Source: Campanula takesimana
Taxonomy: Eukaryota > Streptophyta > Magnoliopsida > Asterales > Campanulaceae
Length of the DNA stretch: 64,000 bases
Assembly (NCBI GenBank): GCA_026119855.1
Contig: JAOWBW010000192.1
Location: 310,001 to 374,000, forward strand
Direction of reading: 5' to 3'
The notes beneath the pieces were generated by a model that saw nothing but the letters and a program-made list of their open reading frames with translations, did no database searches and had not been told where the DNA came from. The position numbers and the translations under genes were made by a program. Shown piece after piece: positions 35,433-48,300 of the stretch; the stretch's first letter is position 1, and every line of letters starts with the position of its first letter.

Positions 35433-35473
35433 GCCTACGTATCCCTTTAAGAGAATCAGACCAGCGTAGTTCA
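35433..35473 (-). other. Tat hairpin motif, copy e
   Basis: On the minus strand CTACG and CGTAG (35465-35469 and 35435-35439 in + coordinates) enclose TCTC and GGGA, which pair through one G-U wobble. Confidence 0.6.
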
Positions 35474-35771
35474 AGGATGATGGAGAACTCTAGGGAAGAA
35501 GCTATGGAGCAAAGCAAAGTAAAGCACATATTTTTGCACATAGAAGGAGAAAAAGAAAAAAGTTTTTTTTTTTTTTTTTTTTTTTTTAAGTCCGTGGGTG
35601 AACCATATTAACCTTTGTGTGCTTGTGAAGCCAACCCAAGATCAAGTCATGTTCAGTCGAAGTCCGGATTGCCTCGCTTGAATTCTGTTGTCGCCGGTGT
35701 GCCCAACGAAGATTGATGTCTAGCCCCAAGAGATTTGTCGGTTATGGGGCTTCAAAAGGCTTTTGATGTCG

Positions 35772-37949
35772 TGTCACGACCCGAAAACTAGGCTCTATTT
35801 TATTAGTAATAAATAATTATTATTTATTTATTTGCTTATTTATTTATTTAAATTATTATTTATTTAAATATTTATGTGTGCATTTTATGTTTCATAATAA
35901 TTACGCCTAGCATTTTATTTGGGTCATTTGTGCTAGTGTAGAAGTGTTGAGTCTTATTTGTTAGTGGGGAGTTTATTTGAAAGGGTAGTATTAGGGGGAG
36001 GGGCCTTAGTGTAACATTTCAAATAATTTATCTTCTCCCTACTCCCTCCCTACTCTCCTCCCTCACCTCCCTCACTCTCACACTCATTCTCCCAGCAACT
36101 CTCTCTCTCTCTCTCCATTGTAAAGGGTAAGCTTTCTCTCCCTTCTCTCTTCATTTTCTTCATCTTCCTCTCATAATCTCTCATTTCTTAAAACATGAAT
36201 CTTGTTTAGATCGTCGATAGGATCGTAGGAAGCCAAAAATATTCGAGTTCCGGCAACTTTGAGAAAATCCGGGTAAGTTGTTTTTCCCCTATTTTATGCT
36301 AGAAATGCTACTCCATGTTTATTTGATGTTATGAATGCTATTTATTGCATCTTGGATTGATTTGGGAGTGATTTGCATTTTGTTCATTTTTGTGAAAATT
36401 TGGTATTTGAATCATCTTTGATTGAGGTCTTTAGATGTTATTCTAGTAGTCCTTTTGATTCAAAATGGTGTAGGTACTTTAGTTCACATCTTGGTAGGGT
36501 TAGAAGTGGTGAAGATTGGGTTTGTTTTGGATATTGGGTTGTTAATGGTAGAAACCCAGATTTTTGGCCGGAATTTGCCCTTCCGGGCAAGGAGGCGCGC
36601 GCACCCTCCCATAGGAGGTGCGCACACCCTTATGCCCCTCTTGAACAAAAACCTTCTGACTTCAGGAGGCGCGCGCACCCTCCCATAGGAGAAGCGCGCA
36701 CCCTCTCCTCCTCCAAACTGGATTTTCCTTCTGATCTAGGAGGCGCGCGCACCCTCTCCCCTGGTGTGAAATTTATTTCCCTTTTTGTCCAATCTTTCGA
36801 GAGCCATATCTCCCTCATCCGGACTCCGTTTTAGGTGCTTAAATTATCGTTTTAAAGATCTCCTTGAGCTCTTCGAGATGAGTGAGTAGTTTTGGTTGTG
36901 TTCTTGAGTGAACTGGTTCCTTTGTGAATGTATGTGATTTTGGATTTGATTAAATTATTATTTGGAAATATGAAGCACTTTTATGATGCGCGTTTATTCA
37001 ATTCATCTTTTTGGTGATTAATTGGAATGATTCCCTACTTTTGAATCAATGGTTGTTTATCGTGCTAGTACTTTATTACTTAGCCTTTACTTAAAAGTCC
37101 AGCTGGTATTTGTGTGTGTTTCGGGCGATGCGAAATATTATGATGGCACAAGCCAAGTCCATTATAATGTTGACCATTGTTTTGCCCAATTATTACCCTC
37201 CTCCAGATTGGCCTTGGATGTGAGATGAGCTAGCTCCTTTGTGAGCATTCTAGCTGTTTGGTTCGGGGTATGACTTTGTGTCATATTCCCTTGCTATTTG
37301 GTTATTGGTTCCGGTACCGGGGATTTCTCTTCAGCTTTCATGCTATTATGAAGATGATGATTTGTTGATTATTGAAGCTGCGCAGCGACCTTTATTTGGT
37401 TATATCAGTTTGGGAAAACCTTGGCTATATCCTTTGTTATGTGTTTATTTCTGCTGCTATCTGTTACGTGATAATTGCTATGTGTTACGTGATTTATTAT
37501 TGCTAATTGCATCATAGCATGTCATGTAGTTGCATTAGTAACTTATTGAGATTTATCTCACCCCCTTTTCTTTTTATCTTTGTTTTTCCTTAACCCCCCC
37601 CCCAGGTGGAAAGGATTAGACTCGCTGATCACGAGACAGGACGTCGAGTGGGTTCGAGCTTTTGGGGCAGGTTGATATTGGTGGGTTTACATTATATAAA
37701 TGTGTAACCTTTTTGGGATATTTGTACCAAACATTGACGTCATTAGGATTTGTATATTTTATAACTTTGGCGTATAAGCTTAAGGAGTTTATACTAGTTT
37801 TATTTTGTTGTTGTTATATTGCTTTCCAAAACTTTGTGTTATCCTCTTTGGTATAAAAGGAAGTTTTTATCTCCATTATTTTGGTGTTTTGATTACTAAG
37901 TCGACGTCCAGCTCGCGATCTCGGGCCCGCGGGGTTCGGGGTCGCGACA
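35772..37949 (+). repeat. Tekay 5' LTR (2178 bp) with a different GC cassette
   Basis: Starts TGTCACGACCC and ends GGGGTCGCGACA. It aligns with the LTR at 43048-45192 along most of its length, including the donor-like GGGTAAGTTG at 36273 and the C-run plus CAG ending at 37605. In place of the GCGGCCGC words it has GGAGGCGCGCGCACCC words (36589-36762). Confidence 0.87.
36589..36762 (+). repeat. GC-rich cassette of GGCGCGCGCACCC words
   Basis: GGAGGCGCGCGCACCCTCCC occurs twice (36591 and 36664). Variants occur near 36616, 36692 and 36739. It sits where other Tekay LTRs carry GCGGCCGC words. Confidence 0.65.
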
Positions 37950-37951
37950 GT

Positions 37952-37963
37952 TGGTATCAGAGC
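37952..37963 (+). other. Primer-binding site, initiator tRNA-Met type
   Basis: TGGTATCAGAGC follows the LTR by two bases. Confidence 0.85.
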
Positions 37964-38068
37964 CTGGTTTGGCTCTAAGTATAAGTCTAGGTGGACTAGT
38001 ATGACCTAGGTGGGTAGTTGTGTTCGGAGTGAGTAACGGTTGATGTCTTATGCAGGTAATTGTTTGAA

Positions 38069-41000
38069 ATGGATAGAAGGAGAGCAGGCGAAGGCTCTAG
38101 TGAAGCACAGAATCAGAATGACTTAAGGGGAGAGAACCGGGAAATGTTCCAAGGAATGTTTGAGGCCGCTATGAAGGCCATTCATGATCAAGGGCCACGA
38201 GAAGAGCATGTGGCACCATCGAGATATGGACTAGAGCAATTTCTGAAATTGAAGCCAAAAGAGTTTGACGGTGAGCCGGATGTAAAGAAGGCTGAGATGT
38301 GGATCGAGTCTATGGAGAAAATTTATGATGTGTTTGGATGCACGGACGAGGATAGGGTCCGGTTCGCGGCTTATAAGCTTGTGGGTGCCGCCGAGCATTG
38401 GTGGAAAGGAGTCAAAGCTAGTTGGGATGATACTCATACAGTCTATGCATAGGAATTGTTTGTACGAAAGTTCAAAGAGCATTTCATTCCGATAGTGGAC
38501 CAGAACCGAAAGGAGATCGAGCTACTCAACTTGGAGCAAGGTTTGTTGTCTATAGCTCAATACTCGGCTAAGTTCACAGAATTAGCCCGGTATTGTGACT
38601 ATCTCGTGAGGACCGAGGAGCAGAAAGCTATGAGATTCATCCGGGGTTTGAAGACTTCTATTCGCACTCAGCTTATAGCCCAGAGGATTGTGACATTCCA
38701 GGATGCGGTAGACCGAGCCTATTTGATTGATCAAGATATTGGGGAACATAAGAGGAAGACCGAGGTAGCTAACCCGAGTAAGCAAGGAGCGCAGAGCAAG
38801 TCACAACCAAGGATTGATAACCGAGGTAATTTTGGGGGACAATCTCAGCCCCGAGGGCAGCCGATCCCAAGGAACCCGGGCACTACTTCCGGGAACCAAG
38901 GGAACCAAATTAGGAGGCTTTGTTCGTATTGTCAAAAGGAAGGTCATTTAGAGGACCGTTGTTGGAAGAAACAAGGCAAGTGAACCAACTGTGGTCAAAT
39001 GGGGCATTTCGCAAGGGATTGTACTAGAGGCAAGGGTCAACCATCCGGGTCAGGAGTTGGTACTACTCAGGGTCAGAAAAGAGATGCTACGGGAAAGCCC
39101 AAGGTCCAAGGGAAAGTGTTTGCAATGAATCAACAACAAGCCACAGATGATCCCACAGTTATTGGAGGTATTATTTCTATATCTAGTGTGAGCGCACGAG
39201 CGTTAGTAGATCCAAGATCATCTCATTCATACATTTCTGTGCAATTTGCTTCTTTACTAAATGCTGCATCTGAGTCTTTGCCCTATATGCTAGAGGTGTC
39301 GACCCCTATAGGAGAATGTCTGGTGACAGATAAAGTCTTTCGTGCTTCTGATGTGGTTATATGTGGTCATGTCTTGTGTGCGGACTTTGTAGTCCTTCCT
39401 ATTCAGGACTTTGATGTTATTTTGGGTATGGATTGGTTAAGCAAGTTTCATGCTTCTGTTGACTGTCGTAGAAAGGTCGTTAACTTTTTCATCCCTGATG
39501 TGCCTAAGTTTACTTTTGAGGCTATGCCTTTTGGTAGAAATTTTCGTATCATTTCTTATGTGAAAGCGAGAAAATTACTGCACCGTGGTTGTGAGGGATA
39601 TTTGGCTAGTGTGCTTGATACTAGGAAAGAGTCCCCTAGTTTGGAGAGTGTTCGGGTAGTTAGGGAATTTCCCGATGTTTTCTCTTCTGAGTATGATATG
39701 CCTCCAGATCGTGAGATAGAATTTTGTATAGATCTTTTGCCGGGTACGGCTCCGATTTCAAAGGCACCGTACAGGTTGGCTCCCGCAGAGTTGAGGGAAT
39801 TAAAGGTTCAGTTGCAAAGTTGCTTGATCGAAGGTTTATCCGCCCTAGTGTTTCCCCGTGGGGAGCACTGGTTTTGTTTGTGCGGAAGAAAGATGGTTCG
39901 TTGAGATTGTGTATCGATTACCGAAAGTTGAATCAGGTTACGGTGAAGAACAAGTATCCTCTACCTCACATCGATGATTTGTTTGATCAGCTTCAAGGCT
40001 CAGTTGTGTTTTCTAAACTTGATTTGAGGAGTGGGTACCATCAGTTGAAGATTTGATCGGAGGATATTCCGAAGACTGCCTTTCGCACTCGGTATGGTCA
40101 TTATGAGTTCTTGGTTATGCCGTTTGGGTTGACCAACGCACCTGCAGTGTTTATGGATTTGATGAACCGGGTTTTCCATCCTTATCTTGATTCGTTCGTG
40201 GTGGTCTTTATTGATGATATACTCGTCTACTCTAAATCCCGAGAGGAGCACGAGCAGCACTTGAGGAAAGTTTTATCCGTTCTTGCGAGGGAGAAATTAT
40301 TTGCGAAGTTTAGCAAATACGAATTTTGGCTTGAGAAGGTTTCTTTTCTGGGCCATGTGATTTCTAAAGATGGGATCTCGGTGGATCCTTCAAAGATTGA
40401 AGCCATAGTGGATTGGAAGAGACCCGAGTCAGTGACCGAGATTCGTAGCTTTCTGGGTTTGGCCGGGTATTACCGAAGATTTATTGAAGGGTTTTCGAGG
40501 ATTGCTACTTCGATGACTCAGTTGACCCAGAAGGATGTACCGTTTGTGTGGAGTGAAAAATGTCAAAACAGTTTTGAGGAATTGAAGAAGAGGTTGACTA
40601 CCGCACCGATCTTGACCTTGCCTAATGGGAATGATGATTTAGTAATTTACAGTGATGCTTCGAAAGAGGGTTTGGGTTGTGTTTTGATGCAGAACAGGAA
40701 GGTGATTGCCTATGCTTCGAGGAAGTTGACCCCTAGTGAACAGAATTACCCGACTCATGATATGGAGTTGGCGGCGATAGTCTTTGCGTTGCACAAATGG
40801 AAGCACTACCTTTACTGGGCAAAGTTTGAAATTTTTACCGATCACAAGAGTTTGAAATACCTTTTCTCCCAGAAAGAGTTGAATAATAGGCAACGCCGAT
40901 GGATGGAATTGTTGAAGGATTATGATTGTACGATTTTTTATCATCCGGGGAAGGCGAATGTGGTAGCCGATGCGATAAGTAGAAAATCTTATGTGGCTTC

Positions 41001-41487
41001 GATGATGGTTCGAGAATGGAAAATGCTTGAGGATGTTCGAGATTGGTCTCCTCGTGAATCGAGTCATGGGGCTATTTTTGCGAATATTAGGGTATCTCCC
41101 AACCCTAATTCAGAGGATAAAGGAAGCTCAGAAAGAAGATCCCGAGTTGGTGAAGATAATGGGTAAATTGAAGGAAAAGAACTTCGAGGATTTTTCTTTG
41201 AGTTCGAGTGGAGTTTTGACTTTCCGTGATCGTTTGTGCGTACCCGATGTTGGTGGAATAAAGAGGCAAGCTTTAGATGAGGGTCACAAATCGAGATATA
41301 CTATTCATCCGGGTAGTACAAAGATGTACCAGAATCTGAAGCAACATTTTTGGTGGAATAACATGAAGAGGGAAATAGCCGAGTATGTTTCGAAATGTTT
41401 AACTTGTCAGCAGGTCAAAGCCGAGCATCAGAGACCCGCGGGACTACTTCAGCCGTTAGAGATTCCCGAGTGGAAATGGGAGCATGT
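38069..41487 (+). pseudogene. Tekay gag-pol, broken by stops and frameshifts
   Basis: Order: gag, two CCHC knuckles (about 38928-39025), protease with VDPRSS where the intact copy has VDPGSS (about 39210), RT with a conserved LRSGYHQ word (about 40024) and FIDDILVYS (about 40210), RNase H (about 40650), and the integrase zinc domain (about 41280-41420). Lesions: TAG at 38450, TGA at 38981, loss of one base near 39818, TGA at 40054 replacing an Arg codon, and a one-base gain near 41102. Codon wording is close to the intact element at 45314-49774, so it belongs to the same lineage but is older. Confidence 0.87.
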
Positions 41488-42937
41488 TGTTGGGTTTTGA
41501 GCAAACATGCGCAGCGGAATTAAAACCCAAAAGCCTAGATCCGATCACGATGATTAAATTAATACGAGGATGAATTTAGAACACTAACCGTGACGGAGCT
41601 TTAAAATTCTGAGATCTTCAATCTTTGTTCTTCGCGCTTCTTCGAATCACGAACGCAGGAACGACCGCAACACTTGGATCACGAACTTTGAAGGAGTTGA
41701 TGCCAACGCCCTCTATGTTTATCCACACGCGAACGAATATCTAGAACGATTCTAGATCTGGATTGCTAGACCCATTAGAAAACACGCTTTTCTAATCTTC
41801 AAAGGCTATATGATTTTATTGGTGTTCTTGAGCTTTTGATTCTCAATTTAAACTCAAGAATATGTTTCTCAAACACATGGAGGCTACCAATAATGATACA
41901 ATATCAATACATACTGATTAGGGTTAAGAGAGAGGTATTTAAACTCATTAGTCCTAAACCTTTTAGGAGAAATAGGTCAAAACCCGTTAAAACACGAAAT
42001 CAGATTTTGGGCCCAAACAGGGCCTGCTCGGCCGAGTCTTATAAGGTGCTCGGCCGAGCACCTCTGTGTCAAAACTTTCTGTTTCTCATGCTCGGCCGAG
42101 CACCAGCAAAAAGTCATTTTTAGCCTTTTAAACAATTCGTTCTTTTGTGTGTGACCCCATAGGATTATATTAAGTTGGCAATGAGTCCAACCAAGCTCAA
42201 ACTCATAAATCAGGAGCGGACTCTAGCAAGCCATCATGACTACCCAATTAATATAACTTAAAGAAGTTCGTAATCCTCAATAGAATATATCACAATCCTT
42301 TTGTCTCACGATATCATATTGAACATAAGTCATGGTCCATGTCAACTTATATTGTTCAATGCTTTTTCGATCTTGAGTAGATTGATAATGAGCAAATGGT
42401 ATTGATCTCATCAATTCATTTGAGCGCGGCCACGCATTTCATCAATCTCACTCCACGAGAGGCCTAAGCAGATATCTCTCTTGAGAGAGGGACAAATCCC
42501 ATATTGACTTATTACCTTTCCCTACATGAATCCGATTATGCCAATCGTAGCCTTTATAACCACCCGGTTAAGGGTGACGTTTGAGTACGTCAAACATAAT
42601 GTTCATCATGTGGAAGACTGTAATAATCTCAGGTCTAAGGATATCAATGATATAACTATTATGAGATTTAATTATGACATTTGACCATGACATAAATCTC
42701 ATAGGTGGGTCATGTCCAGTACATGGTCACCACATGTACCCATAAGCTTAATCTGTATCTAATACACATGATCATCACATGATCATCAATTAAACTTATA
42801 CTAGTTCTTCATAAGTTCTAGGGACGGGGATTATTATAATAAACATGTAAAACATATAATAACCCAAGTTTGTTATCTCCAAAACAAATGATGTAACGTA
42901 ATGGCCTTTCTCAAGGGCCTAGAGCATAATTCCAACA
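41488..42937 (-). repeat. Copia 3' LTR, minus strand (1450 bp)
   Basis: Bounded by TGTTGGGTTTTG and TTCCAACA, followed at 42938 by the reverse complement of the polypurine tract (ATCTCCCACTTGCAC). It aligns with 26713-28276. The GC cassette differs: here the word is GCTCGGCCGAGC (42010-42106). It interrupts the Tekay integrase, with the presumed target duplication CATGT at 41483-41487. Confidence 0.85.
42010..42106 (-). repeat. GC-rich cassette of GCTCGGCCGAGC palindromes
   Basis: GCTCGGCCGAG(C) occurs three times (about 42027, 42051 and 42090), two copies being perfect 12-bp palindromes. The homologous LTR at 27296-27391 carries CCGG-cored words instead. Confidence 0.7.
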
Positions 42938-43047
42938 ATCTCCCACTTGCACTAGGCCCAATCAACGTGTATCCAATACCCATTGAGCTAAGTTATGATC
43001 TCCATCATTTTGCAAGTGAGCACATGTAAGATGATTGTCTTTGTTAT
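42938..43047 (-). mobile_element. Copia internal 3' end, left of the Tekay insertion
   Basis: The polypurine tract and adjoining sequence are homologous to 18173-18280. The last five bases (GTTAT) are duplicated on the far side of the Tekay insertion at 51969-51973, where the Copia resumes. Confidence 0.82.
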
Positions 43048-43552
43048 TGTCACGACCCGAAATATAGGCTCTATTTTATTAGTAATTAAATGATTTTTAT
43101 TTAATTATTTGCTTATTTATTTATTTAAATTATTATTTATTTAAATAATTATGTGTGCAATTTATGTGTTATAATGATTATGCCTAGCATTTTATTTGGG
43201 TCTTTTGGGCTAGTGTAGAAGTGTTGGGTCTTAATTGTTAGTAGGGAGTAGTGTGTGTGTGTAGTGTGAGAGAGGGGACCTAAGTGTAAGTTTTTAAAAA
43301 TAATTTCCATACTCCCTCCCTATTTCCCTCACCTCCCTCACCCTCTCCCTCACTCTCTCCATCCCATCTCCAGTATATCTCTCTCTCTCTCCAAGCTTTG
43401 GGAAAGGTAAGTTTTCTTCTTCTTCTCTCTTCATTTTCTCCTTCTTCCTCTCATCTTCTCTCATTTCTTAAAACGTGAAACATGTTTAGATCGTCGATAG
43501 GATCGTAGGAAGCCAAAAAGATTTGAAATCCATCAACCTTGAGAATTTGCAA

Positions 43553-44841
43553 GTAAGTTACTTTTCCCCCATTTTAATGCTAAAATGTTCATATCATGTT
43601 TAGATATTGTTTGATGTGTTACATTTGAAGTTTGGATGAGTTTCGAATTTGTTTGGAATTTATTTGGGTTTTTGATCAAAAATGGTGAAATCTTGAATGT
43701 TGGGTTTGATTCATGGTTTTGGTTGTTAAATGTTGTTTTAGGAGTCCTTTTAGACTTATGAGTTGTTTTGGTACATTTGTATACCAGTTAGAATGTTTGA
43801 TTTGGGTTGAAATGAGTTTGGGTTGGAAAAATGGAAGAACCCATGTTGTTCTTCCCGATTTCCAGAAATTCAGATCATTGGGCGGCCGCACAAAAAGGTA
43901 TGGGCGACCGCACAACTATCTGAAGGCTTTTGTTCTTGTTTTGAGGCTTTTTGTGCGACCGCACAGTCCACTTTGGGCGGCCGCACACAACCTCTGAAAG
44001 TTTACATTTTGTTGTTTTGTGTGATTGAAGGACGCGTTTTGGTCCAAGTTTTGGGTGTCCTTCTAGTTGACCTTAGTGAATATTATAGCACACTCTAGTG
44101 ATAGATTTGAGTCCCTTGTGATCAAGTTTGCGTTGGAAATTAATTAAGTGTTAATTGTGATTGTGGAACACTTTAATGGTGCGTTGTTTGTATGTTTCAC
44201 TTGATTGGTGACTTCTTGGTATGGTTTACCTTTGTGGTGATTTAATTGGATTGGTTCCCTACTTTGGAACCTCAAGTTGTTCATTCATGCTAAATTATTA
44301 TTACTTAGCATTTATTTGAAAGTCCAGCTGGTATTTTGTGTGTGTTTGGGCGATGGGAAAGATTATAATGGCAAAGCCAAGTCCATTATAATGTTGAGCA
44401 TTGTTTTGCCCCCTTCTTTACCCCTTCTCCAGATTGGCCTTAGAAAGTATAAGTCAGCGTTCCTTTGTGAATGTATCTGGCTAGCGGGCGTGACTTTGTG
44501 TCATGGTCCTTGTCCCTTGTGACACTTTTATGTTATTGGTTCCGGTACCGGGGTTTCTCTTCGGCTTTTATGCTATTATGAAGATGATGATTGGTTGATT
44601 ATTGAAGCTGCGCAGCGATCCTTTATTTGGATGTTCCGGTTTGGAAAACCTTGGCTATATCCTTTGTTATGTGTTTATTTCCGCTGCTATCTGTATGTGA
44701 TAAATGCTATGTGCTATGTGATATTTATCATTGCTTATTGCTTATTGCATCATAGCATGTCATGTAGTTGCATTAGTAACTTATTGAGATTTATCTCACC
44801 CCGTTTCTTTTTATCTTTGTTTTTCCTTAACCCCCCCCCAG
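43553..44841 (+). other. Candidate intron inside the Tekay LTR
   Basis: A GTAAGTT donor at 43553 and an acceptor CTTAAC-C(n)-CAG ending at 44841 are both conserved in all Tekay LTRs here: 332/1561 in LTR 1, 36273/37605, and the equivalent places in the minus-strand solo LTR. In LTR 3 the C-run is interrupted as CCCTCAG or CCCGCAG yet the AG stays. The proposal rests on sequence only. Confidence 0.4.
43880..43990 (+). repeat. GC-rich palindrome cassette, 5' LTR
   Basis: GGGCGGCCGCAC, GGGCGACCGCAC, GTGCGACCGCAC and GGGCGGCCGCAC are spaced over about 110 bp. The 3' LTR carries the same set at 50656-50766. Confidence 0.65.
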
Positions 44842-45194
44842 GTGCTAAGGATTAGTCTCGCTGATCACGAGATAGAGGACGTCGAGTGTGGATCCGTTCT
44901 TTTGGGGAAGGTTGATATAGTTTGGTTTCCATTATGTAAATGTGTAACCGTTTTGGGGTAGTTGTATCAAACAATGACGTCTTTAAGAATTGTATATTTT
45001 TATTTGTGGGGCATAAACTTGTGGAAGTTTATGATAGTAGTATTTGGCTTTTATCAAACTTTGATTTGTAAAACTTTGGATCTCTACCTTTTGGTACTAA
45101 ATAAAAATTTTAACTTCGGTATTTTGGAGTTTATTGTTAGAGTCGACGTCCAGATCGCGGTCCCGGGGCCCGCGGGGTCCGGGGTCGCGACAGT

Positions 45195-45206
45195 TGGTAT
45201 CAGAGC
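45195..45206 (+). other. Primer-binding site, initiator tRNA-Met type
   Basis: TGGTATCAGAGC follows the 5' LTR by two bases. Confidence 0.9.
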
Positions 45207-45313
45207 CATGGCATTAGCTCTATGTATAAGTCTAGGTGGATTAGTATGACCTAGGTGGGTAGTAGAGTGCGGAGTGATTAACGGTTGATGTTTTATGCAG
45301 ATAATTGTTCTCA

Positions 45314-48300
45314 ATGTCTGGAAGAAGAAACAGAGGAGGTGCTAGTGGGGCACAGAATCAGAATGATACAAGGGATGAAGCCCGTGCCATGTTTCAAGGC
45401 ATGTTTGAGGCGGCCATGAAGGCCATACATGATCAAGGTCCGAGGATAGAACAAGCACCACCCCGCTATGGATTGGAGCAATTTCTGAAGTTGAAACCGG
45501 TTGAATTCAATGGGGAGCCCGATGTAAGGAAGGCTGAGTTGTGGATTGAGTCTATGGAGAAGATTTACGATGTGTTTGGGTGTTCGGATGAGGACAAGGT
45601 CCGGTTCGCGGCTTACAAGCTTGTGGGAGCCGCCGAGCATTGGTGGAAAGGTATTAAAGCTACTTGGGATGATACTCACACAGTGTATGCGTGGGAGTTG
45701 TTCATGCGTAAGTTCAGAGAGCATTTCATTCCGGTTGTGGATCAGAATCGAAAGGAGATCGAGCTACTCAACTTGGAGCAAGGTGTGTTGTCTATAGCAC
45801 AATACTCGGCTAAGTTCATAGAATTAGCCCGGTATTGCGACTATTTGGTGAGGACCGAGGAACAAAAGGCTATGAGATTCATTCGGGGATTGAAGACCTC
45901 CATCCGTACTCAACTTATTGCTCAACGGATAGTGACTTTTCAAGATGCGGTGGACCGAGCCTATTTGATAGAGCAAGATATTGGGGAGCATAAAAGGAAG
46001 ACCGAGGAAACTAACCCGAGTAAGCAAGGAGCGCAGAGCAAGTCACAACTAAGGATTGAAAATCGAGGTAACTTTGGGGGACAATCTCAGTCCCGAGGGC
46101 AACCGATCCCAAGGAACCCGGGTACCACTTCCGGGAACCAAGGGAGCCTAATTAGGAAGCCTTGTACCTTTTGTCAGAAGGTAGGCCATGCGGAGGATAG
46201 GTGTTGGAAAAAGCAAGTCAAGTGTACCAATTGTGGTGAAATGGGGCACTTTGCGAGAGATTGCACGAAGTACCGAGGGCAGTCATCCGGGTCAGGGGTT
46301 AGTATTAATCAGGGTCAGAAAAGGGATGCCGCCGGGAAGCCCAAGGTCCAAGGGAAAGTGTTTGCAATGAATCAACAACAAGCCACCGATGATCCATCCG
46401 TTATTGGAGGTATTGTTTCTGTGTCTAATGTGAGTGCACGAGCGTTAGTAGATCCAGGATCATCTCATTCATACATTTCTGTGCAATTTGCTTCTATGTT
46501 AAATGCTGCATTCGAGTCTTTACCGTACGTGCTAGAGGTGTCGACCCCTATAGGAGAATGCTTGATTTCTGATCGAGTCTTTCGTGCTTGTGACGTGGTT
46601 ATTTGCGGTCGAGTCCTTTGTGCGGATTTGGTAGTTCTTCCTATCCAAGACTTTGATGTCATTTTGGGTATGGATTGGTTGAGCAAGTTTCATGCTTCTG
46701 TTGATTGCCGTAAGAAAACTGTTACTTTTTCTATTCCCGATGTGCCTAAATTTGTGTTTGAGGCTAGTCCTCTGAGTAGAAAGGTTCGCTTAATTTCTTT
46801 TATGAAAGCGAGAAAATTATTGTATAGTGGTTGCGAGGGGTATTTGGCTAGTGTTCTTGATACTAGGAAAGAATCCCTTAGTTTGGATAGTGTTCGGGTA
46901 GTTCGGGAATTTCCCGATGTTTTCTCTACCGAGTATGATATGCCTCCCGATCGTGAGATAGAGTTTTGTATAGATCTTTGGCCGGGTACGGCTCCGATTT
47001 CGAAAGCACCTTATAGGTTAGCTCCCGCCGAGTTGAAAGAACTGAAGGTTCAGTTGCAAGAGTTGCTTGATCGAGGGTTTATCCGCCCTAGTGTTTCCCC
47101 GTGGGGAGCACCGGTTTTATTCGTGCGGAAGAAAGATGGCTCGTTGAGATTGTGTATAGATTACCGGAAGTTGAATCAGGTTACGGTGAAGAATAAGTAT
47201 CCTCTACCGCACATCGATGATTTATTTGATCAGCTTCAAGGGTCCGTTGTGTTTTCCAAGCTTGATTTGAGGAGTGTGTACCATCAGTTGAAGGTTCGAT
47301 CGGAGGATATTCCGAAGACTGCTTTTCGCACTCGGTATGGTCATTATGAGTTCTTGGTTATGCCGTATGGGTTGACTAACGCGCCGGCCGTGTTTATGGA
47401 TTTGATGAACCGAATTTTCCATCCCTATCTTGATTCGTTCGTGGTAGTCTTCATCGACGACATTCTTGTTTATTCGAAGTCTCGAGAGGAGCATGAGCAG
47501 CACTTGAGGACAGTTTTATCAGTTCTTGCGAGGGAGAAATTATTTGCGAAGTTTAGCAAATGCGAATTTTGGCTCGAGAAGGTGTCATTTCTGGGTCATG
47601 TTATTTCGAAAGATGGGATTTCTGTGGATCCGTCAAAGATTGAGGCCATAGTGGATTGGAAGAGACCCGAGTCAGTGACAGAGATTAGAAGCTTTCTTGG
47701 TTTAGCCGGTTATTACCGAAGGTTTATTGAAGGGTTTTCGAGGATTGCTACTCCGATGACTCAGTTGACCCGGAAGAATGTTCCGTTTGTGTGGACCGAG
47801 AAATGTGACAAGAGTTTCGAGGAATTGAAGAAGAGGTTGACTACCGCACCGATCTTGACTTTGCCTAATGGGAGCGATGGTCTAGTGATTTACAGTGATG
47901 CTTCGAAAGAGGGTTTGGGTTGTGTGTTGATGCAGAATGGAAAAGTGATTGCTTATGCTTCGAGGAAGCTGACCCCTAGTGAGCAGAATTACCCCACTCA
48001 TGATATGGAGTTAGCGGCTATTGTATTTGCGTTGCACAAATGGAAGCACTATCTTTACGGGGCGAAGTTTGATATTTTTACGGATCACAAGAGTTTGAAG
48101 TACCTTTTCTCCCAGAAAGAGTTGAACAACCGACAGCGCCGATGGATGGAATTGTTGAAGGATTATGATTGTACGATTTCTTATCATCCGGGAAAGGCGA
48201 ATGTGGTAGCCGATGCGATTAGTAGAAAATCTTATGTGGCTTCGATGATGGTCCGAGAGTGGAAAATGCTTGAGGATGTTCGAGATTGGTCTCCTCGTGA

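Larger units (their letters stand above)
34200..35771 (-). mobile_element. 3' non-coding region of the minus-strand Tat element
   Basis: Contains the polypurine tract (34200-34211), a tandem array (34400-34945), a reverse-strand hairpin motif (35433-35473) and a T-run of about 23 (35565-35587). The short open frames do not resemble proteins. It ends where a Tekay LTR begins at 35772. Confidence 0.65.
35772..41487 (+). mobile_element. Decayed Tekay element, 5' LTR to integrase, cut by a Copia
   Basis: 5' LTR at 35772-37949, primer site, then gag, protease, RT, RNase H and the first part of integrase, ending at 41487 just before the catalytic core. The sequence there (GGGAGCATGT) equals the full-length copy at about 48719-48728, so the Copia LTR at 41488 interrupts it. 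The rest of the element is not in the window. Confidence 0.87.
43048..45192 (+). repeat. Tekay 5' LTR (2145 bp)
   Basis: Starts TGTCACGACCC and ends GGGGTCGCGACA. It has CT-rich microsatellite stretches (about 43310-43440), a GC cassette at 43880-43990, a donor-like GCAAGTAAGTT (GT at 43553) and a C-run with CAG ending at 44841. Confidence 0.95.

Noticed and set aside
34195..35611. Open frames on both strands in the minus-strand Tat 3' region
   Set aside because: They overlap the tandem array, the T-run and the hairpin motif. No family resemblance and no consistent codon pattern.
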